Part shown: in pieces, positions 7,083 to 15,650 of the stretch
Numbering within the stretch: the first letter of the stretch is position 1
How the letters are laid out: the number at the start of each line of letters is the position of its first letter
Source: JBOFMT01 sp051658525
GTDB taxonomy: Bacteria; Bacillota_I; Bacilli_A; Erysipelotrichales; Erysipelotrichaceae
DNA: 34,591 nt
Assembly: GCA_051658525.1 (NCBI GenBank)
Contig: JBOFMT010000108.1
Span: 1 to 34,591, forward strand
Reading direction: 5' to 3'
Notes under the pieces: generated by a model
What the model saw: the letters and a program-made list of their open reading frames with translations, nothing else
What the model was told of the DNA's origin: nothing
Database searches by the model: none
Program-made: the position numbers and the translations under genes

Positions 7083-8144
7083 CTAGTGCACTCCCTTCTG
7101 CTTTAGTTCATATACAAATGCCAATACTTCCGCAACGGCTTGATAATACGTTTCTGGTACTTCTTGATCCAACTCAACACTTTCATACAATCCACGCGCG
7201 AGTGGTTTATTTTCTACCGTTGGAACATCATGCTCCTTTGCAAGTTCTAAAATTTTCAAAGCAACATGATCCATCCCTTTCGCTACCACGATAGGTGCTC
7301 GCTGTTTCCCAGGTGTATATTTCAAGGCAATTGCAAAATGGGTTGGATTTTTAATAATTACATCGGCATTGGGTACCTCTTGCATCATCCGACGCTGTGA
7401 CATTTCCTGTTGGCGTTGTTTGATTTTACCTTTAACAAGCGGATCCCCTTCCATTTGTTTATATTCTTCTTTGATATCTTGTTTGCTCATTTTCATATTC
7501 TTTTCATGTTCATACCACTGATACCCAAAGTCGGCTGCTCCTAAGAAGATAAAGAGCGCACCAGCGGTTGTGACAATACTTAAGATTAAGTCCCCTAAAA
7601 AAGTCAGACTTGCTCCAAACCCCATATACATCAAACGGGGTAATTCTAAGAGTTTTGGTTGCAAGGTAAAGTAGAGAATCGCAATCAATACGGTGATTTT
7701 AATCATCGATTTCAACAATTCCACCACTCCACGCAAGGCAAACATCTTTTTCAATCCCGATATTGGATTGAGTTTACTTAGTTTAAACTTTAATAACTCT
7801 TTGGAAAACAGGAACTTGGTTTGGGCACCACTCCCCATGATATTGACAAAACCGGTAAACAATAACATCGGTAAAGCAACCAACAAGAGAGCACTCATGG
7901 CATGCATCCACACATCCCCAATATTTCCAAGGTGTAAGCTATCGATGACAAACATCGAGTCAAAGAAATAAGCTAACATCGATTGTATGGTATTCAGCAT
8001 GGTTGGAAGGTAAAATTTTAAGAAGTAAAAACTCGCTACCAAACCAATAACACTAACAAGATCCTTACTTTGAAAGACGTTTCCTTTCTTTCGTTCATCC
8101 TTACGCCGTTTTGGGGTGGCTTTTTCGCTTTTTTCTCCAGCCAT
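7083..8144 (-). CDS. flhB: Flagellar biosynthesis protein FlhB
   Basis: Substrate-specificity switch of the flagellar export gate, 353 residues. The N-terminus is the typical basic GEKSEKATPKRRKDERKKG, followed by four membrane segments and a charged cytoplasmic domain. The autocleavage motif NPTH is intact at residues 266-269, so cleavage between Asn266 and Pro267 should occur and switch export from rod/hook to filament substrates in response to FliK. It lies between fliR (20-base gap) and flhA (directly abutting), which is the conserved order. Confidence 0.96.
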   Translation of the reverse strand: MAGEKSEKATPKRRKDERKKGNVFQSKDLVSVIGLVASFYFLKFYLPTMLNTIQSMLAYFFDSMFVIDSLHLGNIGDVWMHAMSALLLVALPMLLFTGFVNIMGSGAQTKFLFSKELLKFKLSKLNPISGLKKMFALRGVVELLKSMIKITVLIAILYFTLQPKLLELPRLMYMGFGASLTFLGDLILSIVTTAGALFIFLGAADFGYQWYEHEKNMKMSKQDIKEEYKQMEGDPLVKGKIKQRQQEMSQRRMMQEVPNADVIIKNPTHFAIALKYTPGKQRAPIVVAKGMDHVALKILELAKEHDVPTVENKPLARGLYESVELDQEVPETYYQAVAEVLAFVYELKQKGVH

Positions 8145-8164
8145 TCTACCACCACCCTTCTACG

Positions 8165-8935
8165 CTATAAAAATGCTTGTAAGATAACTTTCTGAAGATC
8201 AAGAATCATCGTACCAATATACTGATCAATAAAGTTACTTACCGGTACGACTAATACTAACAATAATCCTATCCCCATCAGCAACTTTACTTGAATGTTG
8301 ATGACGAAGACATGGATTTGTGGAATAAGTTTCATCAGGATTCCCATACTGACTTCCACGATAAATTCAATGATAATAAACGGTAAAGCCAAATGAATGG
8401 CCATCATAAATACCGATAAGAAGATATCAATCATCATGCCAGCCAGCGATCCTAAGCTTACCATTTGATTGATATCAAGATATTGAAAGGTTGTGGTGAA
8501 CGTTTTGATGAGCAACAAATGTGAATTTGTCGCAAAGAACAACATGATAAATAACACTTGGAAATAGTTTCCAATCGCAGATACTTGAATGCTCGTTCCT
8601 GGATCAAACACTTTTGCCATCGATAAACCAAATTGGAAATCGAGTAGATCACCAACAAAGAACATCATCATTTGATAAATTTGAAAGACAAAACCCAAAA
8701 CAAATCCAATCAAGATTTCTTTCCCTATTAATAGAATTAAGGTAAGATCACCCATTTGACTGTAATCGACCACTTGTACTTGTTCTACACAAAGCAAAGT
8801 TAAGAATCCAACCAAGCCTAACTTGACCATCGTAGGTACATTCTTACGAGCAAAGACAGGATTGAATAAAAAACAAGCTGCTAGTCTTACAAAGACGAGC
8901 ATGTAGGCTGGAAAATAAGTAAAGGAGAGACTCAT
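8165..8935 (-). CDS. fliR: Flagellar biosynthetic protein FliR
   Basis: Export-gate membrane protein, 256 residues, hydrophobic throughout with about six predicted membrane segments. Family features include FRLAACFLFNPVFARKNVPTMVKLG-like residues near the N-terminus and the central FQFGLSMAKVFDPG motif (around residues 100-113), equivalent to the conserved xxQxGxxxAxxxDP of FliR. It overlaps fliQ by four bases (ATGA), which indicates coupled translation. With FliP and FliQ it builds the helical core through which subunits pass. Confidence 0.93.
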   Translation of the reverse strand: MSLSFTYFPAYMLVFVRLAACFLFNPVFARKNVPTMVKLGLVGFLTLLCVEQVQVVDYSQMGDLTLILLIGKEILIGFVLGFVFQIYQMMMFFVGDLLDFQFGLSMAKVFDPGTSIQVSAIGNYFQVLFIMLFFATNSHLLLIKTFTTTFQYLDINQMVSLGSLAGMMIDIFLSVFMMAIHLALPFIIIEFIVEVSMGILMKLIPQIHVFVINIQVKLLMGIGLLLVLVVPVSNFIDQYIGTMILDLQKVILQAFL

Positions 8936-9195
8936 ATCAGACTAATCTTATCCAATAAAAACTGAAAGAATTCAACCATGGTCGTCATCATCCAAGAACC
9001 ACCAAATAAAAGAATCAATCCAATGACAATGAGCTTGGGTACAAACGTTAACGTTTGTTCGTGAATTTGTGTAGCGGCTTGAAAGATAGCTATGACCAGT
9101 CCAATCAAGACACTCGCTAAGAGAATCGGTCCTGCTAATTTCGCAACCACCATCATCCCTTCTTTAAAAATCATCATTATTTCTGCACTTTCCAT
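8932..9195 (-). CDS. fliQ: Flagellar biosynthetic protein FliQ
   Basis: Small export-gate protein of 87 residues with two membrane hairpin segments (about 17-39 and 52-75). The motif ATQIHEQTLTFVPKLI between them is the FliQ signature. The ribosome site AGGAGGATGAG precedes the ATG at 9195. It lies between fliP (9-base gap) and fliR (4-base overlap). Confidence 0.95.
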   Translation of the reverse strand: MESAEIMMIFKEGMMVVAKLAGPILLASVLIGLVIAIFQAATQIHEQTLTFVPKLIVIGLILLFGGSWMMTTMVEFFQFLLDKISLI

Positions 9196-9204
9196 CTCAT
9201 CCTC

Positions 9205-9990
9205 CTATCGATACCCTTTTACCAGGCTCCCCATCAACATCCCCCATCCATCTGCAAGGATGAAAATCATAATTTTAAAGGGAAGCGAGATCAAGGCTGG
9301 AGGTAACATCACCATCCCCATCGACATGAGGGTACTTGCAACAATCAAATCAATGACTAAGAACGGTACAAAGAGTAAAAAACCAATCAAAAATGCCCGT
9401 TTTAGCTCTGATGTTACAAAGGCTGGAACGATGGTGGTAAGTGGTAACGCTTGTAATTGTTCCTCATATGGAATATCTTCTTGAAATTCGAAGGGTTGTT
9501 TCGCAATACTTAAAAACAGATCCAAGGAATCGTTATCAATTTGTTTCAACATAAAGGTTTTAATGGGAACTTGTGCTAAATCCAAAGCTTCCTCTTGTTC
9601 GATAATACCTTCACTATACGGTTGATAGGCCGTCTCGTTGATTTCACTGATGACGGGACTCATAATAAACAGCGATAAAAATAGACTCAACCCCACCAAT
9701 ACTTGAGTTGGTGGCGACTGTTGTGTTCCTAGTGCATTACGTAAAAAGGAGAACACAATCATAATGCGAGTAAAGGAAGTCATCATGAGCAACATGCTTG
9801 GTGCAAGTGCTAATAAGATTAACAACATCATAATGTCGAGTGTTCCTAGCGCATTGGCACTGTTTCCAAAATCGACGGTTATATTGGCTCCTTCTGCTGC
9901 TACTTGTTGGCATGACAACAATAAACCAAAGCCTACAACGAACAACATGAGCGCTATTTTATAGTGATTCTTCATTAAACTGGGGATCAT
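9205..9990 (-). CDS. fliP: Flagellar biosynthetic protein FliP
   Basis: Export-gate protein of 261 residues with a cleavable-type N-terminal signal segment (IALMLFVVGFGLLLSCQQVAAEG). Conserved FliP motifs follow: TSFTRIMIVFSFLRNALGTQQSPPTQVL around residues 72-98, and near the C-terminus FVPFLVIDLIVASTLMSMGMVMLPP and LPFKIMIFILADGWG. The ATG at 9990 has AAAAGGAG seven bases upstream and overlaps the end of fliO by 32 bases. A downstream ATG at 9975 lacks a comparable ribosome site. Confidence 0.96.
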   Translation of the reverse strand: MIPSLMKNHYKIALMLFVVGFGLLLSCQQVAAEGANITVDFGNSANALGTLDIMMLLILLALAPSMLLMMTSFTRIMIVFSFLRNALGTQQSPPTQVLVGLSLFLSLFIMSPVISEINETAYQPYSEGIIEQEEALDLAQVPIKTFMLKQIDNDSLDLFLSIAKQPFEFQEDIPYEEQLQALPLTTIVPAFVTSELKRAFLIGFLLFVPFLVIDLIVASTLMSMGMVMLPPALISLPFKIMIFILADGWGMLMGSLVKGYR

Positions 9991-10315
9991 CCTGCAACTC
10001 CTTTTTCTTAAATTTTGTTAGCAGAATGTTTTGAAAGTTCACACTGCTTGTTTCCTTTGTATTGATTTCTGCCAATGGTTGTTCTAAGGCAACCATTGTT
10101 GCTCCTTGTGGTGTTAAGATAAATGCCTTTTGTTCCTTGCCAATATTGACAATCACTAGGCTCTTGTCTTTATCAAGTGGTAATCGGTCCACCACATTCA
10201 TATATTTCGAAGCATGCATTGCATTATATTTACTACCTAAAAATTTGGTTGCATAATAGGCCAAAAACATAATTGCAATCAACATTACAAACGAAAACCA
10301 GTATTCTTCCAACAT
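9959..10315 (-). CDS. fliO: Flagellar protein FliO (FliZ-like)
   Basis: Small bitopic membrane protein of 118 residues, the assembly factor for the FliP ring. It has one N-terminal membrane segment (about residues 5-22), then a basic cytoplasmic domain with VVDRLPLDKDKSLVIVNIGKEQKAFIL, which matches the FliO/FliZ beta-rich domain. Sequence conservation in this family is low, so position directly before fliP is an important part of the call. Confidence 0.85.
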   Translation of the reverse strand: MLEEYWFSFVMLIAIMFLAYYATKFLGSKYNAMHASKYMNVVDRLPLDKDKSLVIVNIGKEQKAFILTPQGATMVALEQPLAEINTKETSSVNFQNILLTKFKKKELQDDPQFNEESL

Positions 10316-10329
10316 GCAATTCCCTCCAA

Positions 10330-11163
10330 CTACTTACGTATATCTACTTTTTCCATGATTTTTTTTATTTCGACTCCATAGTTTTCATTTACTTCCACTA
10401 CTTCTCCGGTTGCGACCAATTGATTGTTCGCAATCACTCGTACCGGTGTCGTAACTGTGGTATCGAGTTCCAAAATCATGCCTGGTGTAAATTCTAGAAT
10501 GTCTTTTACTTTTCTAGAAATACAACCCAACTCAACATGTACATCCAATGGAATATTTTCCATTAAAGCTAAATTACTAGCAGATACGTTCACTTCATCC
10601 GCCAACGCTTGCAATTTATCCGATGAGCTTGTTTTTAAAAAGGCATCAAATACACTAGCACTCACTGCAAATCTAACACTAGCGCTTTGACCCTGAATAT
10701 CCAACAGACAATCCACGATGACCATCTCGGCTTGACTATCTTGTTGCAAACGTGACAACAAGCTCTCATCGACCAATCGTAACGGATCTTTCAGTGTTCT
10801 CGCTGTATACTTACGCATCAATGTTTGATAACAACGTCCCATCACTTCTTGTAACATTTCAATATCAAAGGCATCCAAGCCAGGTGTTGTACGTTGGATT
10901 CCACTTAAATTCGATAATACGGTTTGAATCAAAGCATCATCCAATAATAACAGCAAATGATCATGATTAAACGCATCCCGAGCTAAGAAGATGTGCTGTT
11001 GTTGCGCTTGAATTTCTTGTAAGGTACAACGTACGAGCGCTACGTTTTTGAGTGCATCTTGCGTAATGGTTAATTCACTACACTCATCAATGCATTGCTC
11101 TACAAAGTTGAAGGTGCGTGAAATCTCACTCGTTGTAAAGGTTGTTTGTTGCTTATTCTCCAT
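10330..11163 (-). CDS. fliY: Second FliY/FliN-type switch protein
   Basis: 277-residue protein with a clear C-terminal SpoA/FliN domain (about 196-277: IPLDVHVELGCISRKVKDIL, then PVRVIANNQLVATGEVVEVNENYGVEI). The N-terminal 190 residues look like a diverged CheC/FliY or FliM-middle-like domain. By eye the second CheC motif is Q105-E106-V-M-G109, so the catalytic Asn of E-x-x-N is replaced by Gly. It is clearly paralogous to the operon's last gene, with similar SpoA ends. It sits between motB (11-base overlap) and fliO, the position usually held by fliL, fliM or fliY in Bacilli and Clostridia. It probably belongs to the C-ring; whether both paralogues are in the same ring cannot be told from sequence. 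Confidence 0.8.
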   Translation of the reverse strand: MENKQQTTFTTSEISRTFNFVEQCIDECSELTITQDALKNVALVRCTLQEIQAQQQHIFLARDAFNHDHLLLLLDDALIQTVLSNLSGIQRTTPGLDAFDIEMLQEVMGRCYQTLMRKYTARTLKDPLRLVDESLLSRLQQDSQAEMVIVDCLLDIQGQSASVRFAVSASVFDAFLKTSSSDKLQALADEVNVSASNLALMENIPLDVHVELGCISRKVKDILEFTPGMILELDTTVTTPVRVIANNQLVATGEVVEVNENYGVEIKKIMEKVDIRK

Positions 11164-11953
11164 TGTTATTCCCGCTTTCTAAATCTTTATAAAACTCGAT
11201 ATCAAAATCACCACTCAATATTTGATATAAGGTATTGTTGGTATCTTTATTTAAATCTTTACTCATGACAATGATCTCCACACGACGGTTTTTCGCACGA
11301 GAGGCTTCGTTATCATTACTTGCAATTGGGTAGTTTTTCCCATATCCAATGGCAAGAAGTTTCTTGGGATCAAAGCGTGTGGTCTCCTCTAAATACATTA
11401 AAACTGCATTGGCTCGATCACTAGACAACAAGCGATCGCTAATTTGAGAACCGGCACTACCACCATCCACACTCGCTGTCTGGCCATTGATTCGAATCAA
11501 ACTAATATCATCTTCCACCTCTTTAAAGGCAGCACCAATCGAGTTTAAAAATTGTTTGGTTTCATTTCGTAATACGGCAACATTAGGATTGAATAAGAGA
11601 TTGTTGCTCAAACGTAAGAACACCATACTATCGGTTCCATAAATGTCCACATCCGCTTCAAATCCACTGTTCGCTATCACTTCCTCGATATATTCCTTCA
11701 AGAATGCAAATTCACTCGGTGTTTCCTCGTTTCCTGCTAAATCATCTCCATCTTCTCCAGGTACAATGATGACTTGATCACTTGTTCCATCGTTTTGAAA
11801 TGTTCGAAGCAAGGCTTGCCATTTTTCCGCATCAACGGTTGACATCGTAAATAACAAAATAAAGAAACATAAAAGCAAGGTAACCATATCGGCATAGGTA
11901 TTTAACCAATCACTGGAACCAGAACCTTCTTGACTTCTTTTTTTTCTAGCCAT
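11153..11953 (-). CDS. motB: Flagellar stator protein MotB
   Basis: Stator subunit of 266 residues that anchors the MotA/B channel to peptidoglycan. The single membrane segment follows WLNTYADMVTLLL, with the ion-binding Asp at residue 22. After the plug/linker comes an OmpA-like peptidoglycan-binding domain (about 115-250) with LIRINGQTAS, LSSDRANAVLMYL and KNRRVEIIV, the last being the conserved NRRVEI motif. It lies 15 bases behind motA. The coupling ion (proton or sodium) cannot be assigned with confidence from these residues. Confidence 0.94.
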   Translation of the reverse strand: MARKKRSQEGSGSSDWLNTYADMVTLLLCFFILLFTMSTVDAEKWQALLRTFQNDGTSDQVIIVPGEDGDDLAGNEETPSEFAFLKEYIEEVIANSGFEADVDIYGTDSMVFLRLSNNLLFNPNVAVLRNETKQFLNSIGAAFKEVEDDISLIRINGQTASVDGGSAGSQISDRLLSSDRANAVLMYLEETTRFDPKKLLAIGYGKNYPIASNDNEASRAKNRRVEIIVMSKDLNKDTNNTLYQILSGDFDIEFYKDLESGNNNGE

Positions 11954-11968
11954 AACGTCCTCCTTGTT

Positions 11969-12796
11969 CTAGCCTTTTGCCTTTGCTTTTTTGGTTTTTT
12001 TCTTTGTTTCACCTGCTTCTTGTGTGGCACGTGCACTCGATTCAAGCACCAACAATAACTTCTCTTCGATATAACGAGGATTCTCTCCTGCTTGAATGCT
12101 CTTTACCCCTTCCGCGATTAAGATTTTCACACTCATCTCTTCATCGTGGCGTACTTTTAATTTATTCGCTATCGGCATAAAGAAGACATTGGCTAACAAA
12201 CTACCATACAATGTCGTCAAGAGTGCAACTGCCATCGCAGGACCAATCGAATCTGGATCGCTCATTTGTTGCAACATGTTAACCAAACCAATCAAGGTCC
12301 CAATCATCCCAAAGGCAGGAGCAAAGGTTGCTCCTTTTTGGTAAAATTCAATATCGGCAAAATGACGCTCTTCCAAATAATCAAGTTCGGTATCAAGAAT
12401 GGTTTTTACTTTTTCCGCCTCGACACTATCGACAACCAACATCAAACTCTTTTTTAAAAATTCGTCTTTCACGTCAACAAGTTTGCCCTCCAAAGATAAC
12501 AAACCTTTAACACGCGCTTCTTTCGCAAAATCTGCAATCGTAGCAATGTATTCCTTAGGATCATACTTTACTGGCATAAAGATTATCTTCATATGTTTTG
12601 CCATGCGTTTAAAGTTTTCACCCGGGTATGAGATCATCATGACCGCAAACGTTCCTCCAATGGTAATCGCCAAAGAGGAGTAGCTAATAAAGTTATTCAG
12701 GTTTGCAATCACAACGCCATTTTCTGGAGAATAGACAACACCAAACACCATTAAGACAATAGCGACAACAATACCTACAATTCCAACGATATCCAT
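11969..12796 (-). CDS. motA: Flagellar stator protein MotA
   Basis: Stator subunit of 275 residues with four membrane segments. The first is the N-terminal GIVGIVVAIVLMVFGVVY. The second carries SSLAITIGGTFAVMMISYP. The last two flank the conserved FAPAFGMIGTLIGLVNMLQQM and GPAMAVALLTTLYGSLLANVF motifs. The large cytoplasmic loop (about 75-155), which contacts FliG, is present. The C-terminus is a lysine-rich tail (KKKTKKAKAKG). It follows flbD by three bases. Confidence 0.94.
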   Translation of the reverse strand: MDIVGIVGIVVAIVLMVFGVVYSPENGVVIANLNNFISYSSLAITIGGTFAVMMISYPGENFKRMAKHMKIIFMPVKYDPKEYIATIADFAKEARVKGLLSLEGKLVDVKDEFLKKSLMLVVDSVEAEKVKTILDTELDYLEERHFADIEFYQKGATFAPAFGMIGTLIGLVNMLQQMSDPDSIGPAMAVALLTTLYGSLLANVFFMPIANKLKVRHDEEMSVKILIAEGVKSIQAGENPRYIEEKLLLVLESSARATQEAGETKKKTKKAKAKG

Positions 12797-12799
12797 CTG

Positions 12800-13006
12800 C
12801 TACACCTCCAAGCCTTGTTTGCTTGCTTGATTCACTTTTTGTTTATAAGCAATGCACTTTTCCACAACTTCTTCCATCGACTCTTTCACAATCATCATAT
12901 GTCCATTGGTTAGGGTGATTGTTGTATCTGGATTTTCCGAAATACTTTCAATCAATTCATCATTCAACACAAAGCTTACGTCATTGAGTTTCGTTAATAC
13001 AATCAT
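12800..13006 (-). CDS. flbD: FlbD family flagellar protein
   Basis: 68-residue protein of the small FlbD/SwrD family found between flgE and motA in many Bacillota. The conserved pattern is visible: MIVLTKLNDVSFVLND, IESISENPDTTITLTNG, VKESMEEVVEKCIAYK. In Bacillus subtilis the homologue SwrD raises stator-derived motor power, which agrees with its placement immediately before motA and motB. It is unrelated to the Caulobacter regulator of the same name. Confidence 0.9.
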   Translation of the reverse strand: MIVLTKLNDVSFVLNDELIESISENPDTTITLTNGHMMIVKESMEEVVEKCIAYKQKVNQASKQGLEV

Positions 13007-13041
13007 GTTCTATCCCCCTATTATTTGATTCTTAGCAACCC

Positions 13042-14640
13042 TTAACGTTTCAAGTTTACCAATTCATTTAAAATTTCATCACTTACCGTAATCAATCGAG
13101 AACTTGCTTGGAATCCACGTTGTGTTGTAATCATATCTGCAAATTCTTTTGATAAATCGACATTACTCATTTCGAGTGCTCCAGCTTGCAAACCTCCAGC
13201 ACCACCAAGTCCTGCATTGGATAATTTAGCCCCACCTGAATTGGCTGAAACAGAGAAGTACGTATTTCCTTCTTGAATCAATCCTTGCGGATTATCAAAG
13301 GTAGCAATATCAATACGACCAATGCTAATCAATCCTTTTTGTGGATGAATTGCTGTAATGACACCATCTGGTCCAATCCCAATATTCGTTAAGTCACTAA
13401 CGGATTGATCTCCACCCGATGTTCCTCCACTCAACGTTAAACTTTTTGATCCCAATCCAATTTGCTTACTCGCTTCACTCGCTTTTGCATCTTGTGTTGA
13501 AGTAGCAGTAATATTTAGCTCATCCCCATTTTCTTCCCGTTTGGTTTCTAGTGCCGTAAATCCTGGATGTTCGACAATGATATAATCATCTCCTTGATCG
13601 GATGTAAGTTTTAGTTTTCCAGCACTCGTAGCGGTACTTGGAATACTACCAGCATACGTTTTTCCATCTACGATTACCGAAAAGTCATAAGCATCATTTG
13701 TTTCGTTGTAAGCAACTGTATAATCTTGAGCTCCAGTACCACTAAAGCCATTTCCTACACTACTAAATTTAAACCCTAAGTCTGTAATATCACTTGGTAA
13801 TGCTACACTTCCTAAAACGGGAGAGTAATCACTTCCTGCAATTTCTTTCCCTGTTAAGTTTGCCCAAGGAGTTTCACTTTGAATCGTAAAGATACCACCT
13901 GGATGCTCTTTCCCACCATTGGCAGCTGTAACTGCTTCATTGATCAGTTGGTTTAATTCTGCTTCATTTGCAAATGTTTCATTTTCATTTAACGTAATAT
14001 TAATCCCGTTTGATGTTACTTTGGCTTCCACTTTTTGACCCAATGGTAATTCTTTACTTGAAGTAAAGTTAAAACTTACGTTTCCATCTTTGGTTTCATT
14101 GCTTCCTGTAATCGTGTACTTTAACCCATTGATAATTTCAGAAACATTTGGTGCTTGTGGATTTACCGATGGTACTTGAATCGTAATGCGCTCACTGCTA
14201 GCATTTCTTCCAAGCGGATCTCCACTGACACCCAAAACAAAGTTACCATTTTGATCAACCATATTTCCATTAGAGTCAATACGAATCATCCCTGCGCGTG
14301 TATAGAAGATATTTCCATCCGCATCTTGTACTTGGAAAAATCCTTCTCCAGCAATCGCAACATCCATGCCATTGTCCGTCATTTGAAAACCAGAGCGTGT
14401 ATGCATCACATCAATACCCGCTACATTTACTCCATAACCAATTTGACTCGCATTGGTTCCCCCAGCATTAGCACTTGCTCCTGATGCTGATTTTGTTGTT
14501 TGATAATAGACTTCAGAAAAAGTGGTACGGCTCGCTTTGAATCCATACGTATTAACATTGGCAATATTATTACCGATAACATCCATTTTTGATTGGTGTG
14601 CTTTCATTCCTGATACACCTGAATACATTGATCTTAACAT
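13042..14640 (-). CDS. flgE: Flagellar hook protein FlgE
   Basis: Hook subunit of 532 residues, longer than Bacillus FlgE because of a large variable central domain. The N-terminus is MLRSMYSGVSGMKAHQSKMD, then NNIANVNTYGFKASR; the D1 region has NGMDVAIAGEGFFQV. The C-terminus has FDNPQGLIQEGNTYFSVSAN, GALEMSNVDLSKEFADMI and TTQRGFQASSRLITVSDEIL. The central part (about 190-420) is Ser/Thr/Gly/Asn-rich and of unknown fold. The ATG at 14640 is preceded by AGAGGGGAA. Export is through the type III gate, with length controlled by FliK and capping by FlgD, both encoded just upstream. Confidence 0.95.
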   Translation of the reverse strand: MLRSMYSGVSGMKAHQSKMDVIGNNIANVNTYGFKASRTTFSEVYYQTTKSASGASANAGGTNASQIGYGVNVAGIDVMHTRSGFQMTDNGMDVAIAGEGFFQVQDADGNIFYTRAGMIRIDSNGNMVDQNGNFVLGVSGDPLGRNASSERITIQVPSVNPQAPNVSEIINGLKYTITGSNETKDGNVSFNFTSSKELPLGQKVEAKVTSNGINITLNENETFANEAELNQLINEAVTAANGGKEHPGGIFTIQSETPWANLTGKEIAGSDYSPVLGSVALPSDITDLGFKFSSVGNGFSGTGAQDYTVAYNETNDAYDFSVIVDGKTYAGSIPSTATSAGKLKLTSDQGDDYIIVEHPGFTALETKREENGDELNITATSTQDAKASEASKQIGLGSKSLTLSGGTSGGDQSVSDLTNIGIGPDGVITAIHPQKGLISIGRIDIATFDNPQGLIQEGNTYFSVSANSGGAKLSNAGLGGAGGLQAGALEMSNVDLSKEFADMITTQRGFQASSRLITVSDEILNELVNLKR

Positions 14641-14670
14641 CTATTTATTCCCCTCTTTCGTATGTTTCGC

Positions 14671-14698
14671 TTACATCAATCGATCGTTCATGATGTAA
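14671..14698 (-). repeat. Inverted repeat between the flagellar operon protein gene and flgE
   Basis: TTACATCA-N12-TGATGTAA is a perfect 8-bp inverted repeat in the 81-base gap upstream of flgE, one of the widest gaps in the operon. No U-run follows, so it is not an intrinsic terminator. It could be an RNA stem-loop that tunes message stability ahead of the abundant hook protein, or a protein binding site. Confidence 0.4.
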
Positions 14699-14721
14699 TT
14701 TTAGCCTCATGTTATGTCCAG

Positions 14722-15123
14722 CTAAATGATGACGGTTCCATCAATATTCGTAAATACATTCCCTTTGAGTGCATCATCACTCATCGTTGTAATTACTTTG
14801 TTGTTTGGTACATTTACGACAAATGCCGTTTGATCTACTAAAATTAAAGATTGTTGCAACCCCTTGGCACTTGCCAGTGCAACACCTTGATTCAAGCGTT
14901 CCAACATGTTATCTCCCAAGTCAATTTGACGTTCTTGTACGCGCGCTATGGCATGCTTGGAAAAGGCAATATCGGAATTTTGTTGGATTCTATGCTTTAG
15001 TATCGCTTCAAAATCGCTCGCTGTTTCAGTATTTTTTTGTGTTATTGGTTGTGTTTGAATATTTCGTGTATTCGCAATGACTTGTTGATACTTCAATTGT
15101 GCTATCGCATCACTCATGTTCAA
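14722..15123 (-). CDS. Flagellar operon protein, TIGR02530 family
   Basis: 133-residue protein of a conserved family encoded between flgD and flgE in many Bacillota. The family pattern is visible at residues 53-133: FSKHAIARVQERQIDLG, LASAKGLQQSLILVDQTAFVV, then NKVITTMSDDALKGNVFTNID. No membrane segment or signal peptide is apparent. Its molecular role is not established to my knowledge; the strict location between the hook cap and hook genes suggests a part in hook assembly or in control of hook export. Confidence 0.85.
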   Translation of the reverse strand: MNMSDAIAQLKYQQVIANTRNIQTQPITQKNTETASDFEAILKHRIQQNSDIAFSKHAIARVQERQIDLGDNMLERLNQGVALASAKGLQQSLILVDQTAFVVNVPNNKVITTMSDDALKGNVFTNIDGTVII

Positions 15124-15138
15124 TCACCTCTTTTCTTT

Positions 15139-15642
15139 TTATTCCTCTGGTTCTACTTGCTCCTCATCCGGTTGTTCTTCATCTGGTTTTAAATCCGCAC
15201 TTCCAGCAGGCTTTACTTCCATAATTTGATTTAAGGTGAACATCTCATCTCCAATAAAGATAGAAAATTGATTATCGATCAAACTAATCTTTGTAACAAC
15301 TCCCGTTACGGTTTCCATGTTCCCACCCAAACTCATTTTGGCAGCACTCACTTCTTTCCCAACAAGACCCATCACGTAATTCGATTTGGAATAGTAGGCT
15401 AGCTCCTGCATTTGTTGCATCGTAGCAAACTGTGCTAATTGCGTTACATATTGCGTATCATCAACGGGATCGTTGAAATCTTGATTCGTTAATTGGGCAA
15501 TCATCAACTGTAAGAACATATCCACGCTGATTTCATTTTTACTAGAATCTTCAAACCATCCATCCATCACGGGTGTATCACTGACACTACTCGTTCTTGT
15601 TTGTTGGTTGCTAACACCATAGTTATAACTATTGATATCCAT
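15139..15642 (-). CDS. flgD: Flagellar hook capping/scaffolding protein FlgD
   Basis: 167 residues, a short FlgD. The conserved N-terminal cap motif is clear: VDMFLQLMIAQLTNQDFNDPVD, then QYVTQLAQFATMQQMQEL (residues about 40-83). A short beta domain follows (LVGKEVSAAKM, VTGVVTKISLIDNQFSIFIG). The C-terminus is an acidic tail with an imperfect repeat (PDEEQPDEEQVEPEE). The protein caps the growing hook and is lost on completion. It is encoded directly after fliK and before the TIGR02530 gene. Confidence 0.92.
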   Translation of the reverse strand: MDINSYNYGVSNQQTRTSSVSDTPVMDGWFEDSSKNEISVDMFLQLMIAQLTNQDFNDPVDDTQYVTQLAQFATMQQMQELAYYSKSNYVMGLVGKEVSAAKMSLGGNMETVTGVVTKISLIDNQFSIFIGDEMFTLNQIMEVKPAGSADLKPDEEQPDEEQVEPEE

Positions 15643-15650
15643 ATTTCCTC

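Noticed and set aside
11884..11891. GCCGATAT on the minus strand, a perfect sigma28 -10 box
   Set aside because: It encodes part of the conserved YADMV motif of MotB, and no TAAA-like -35 element lies 14-16 bases upstream.
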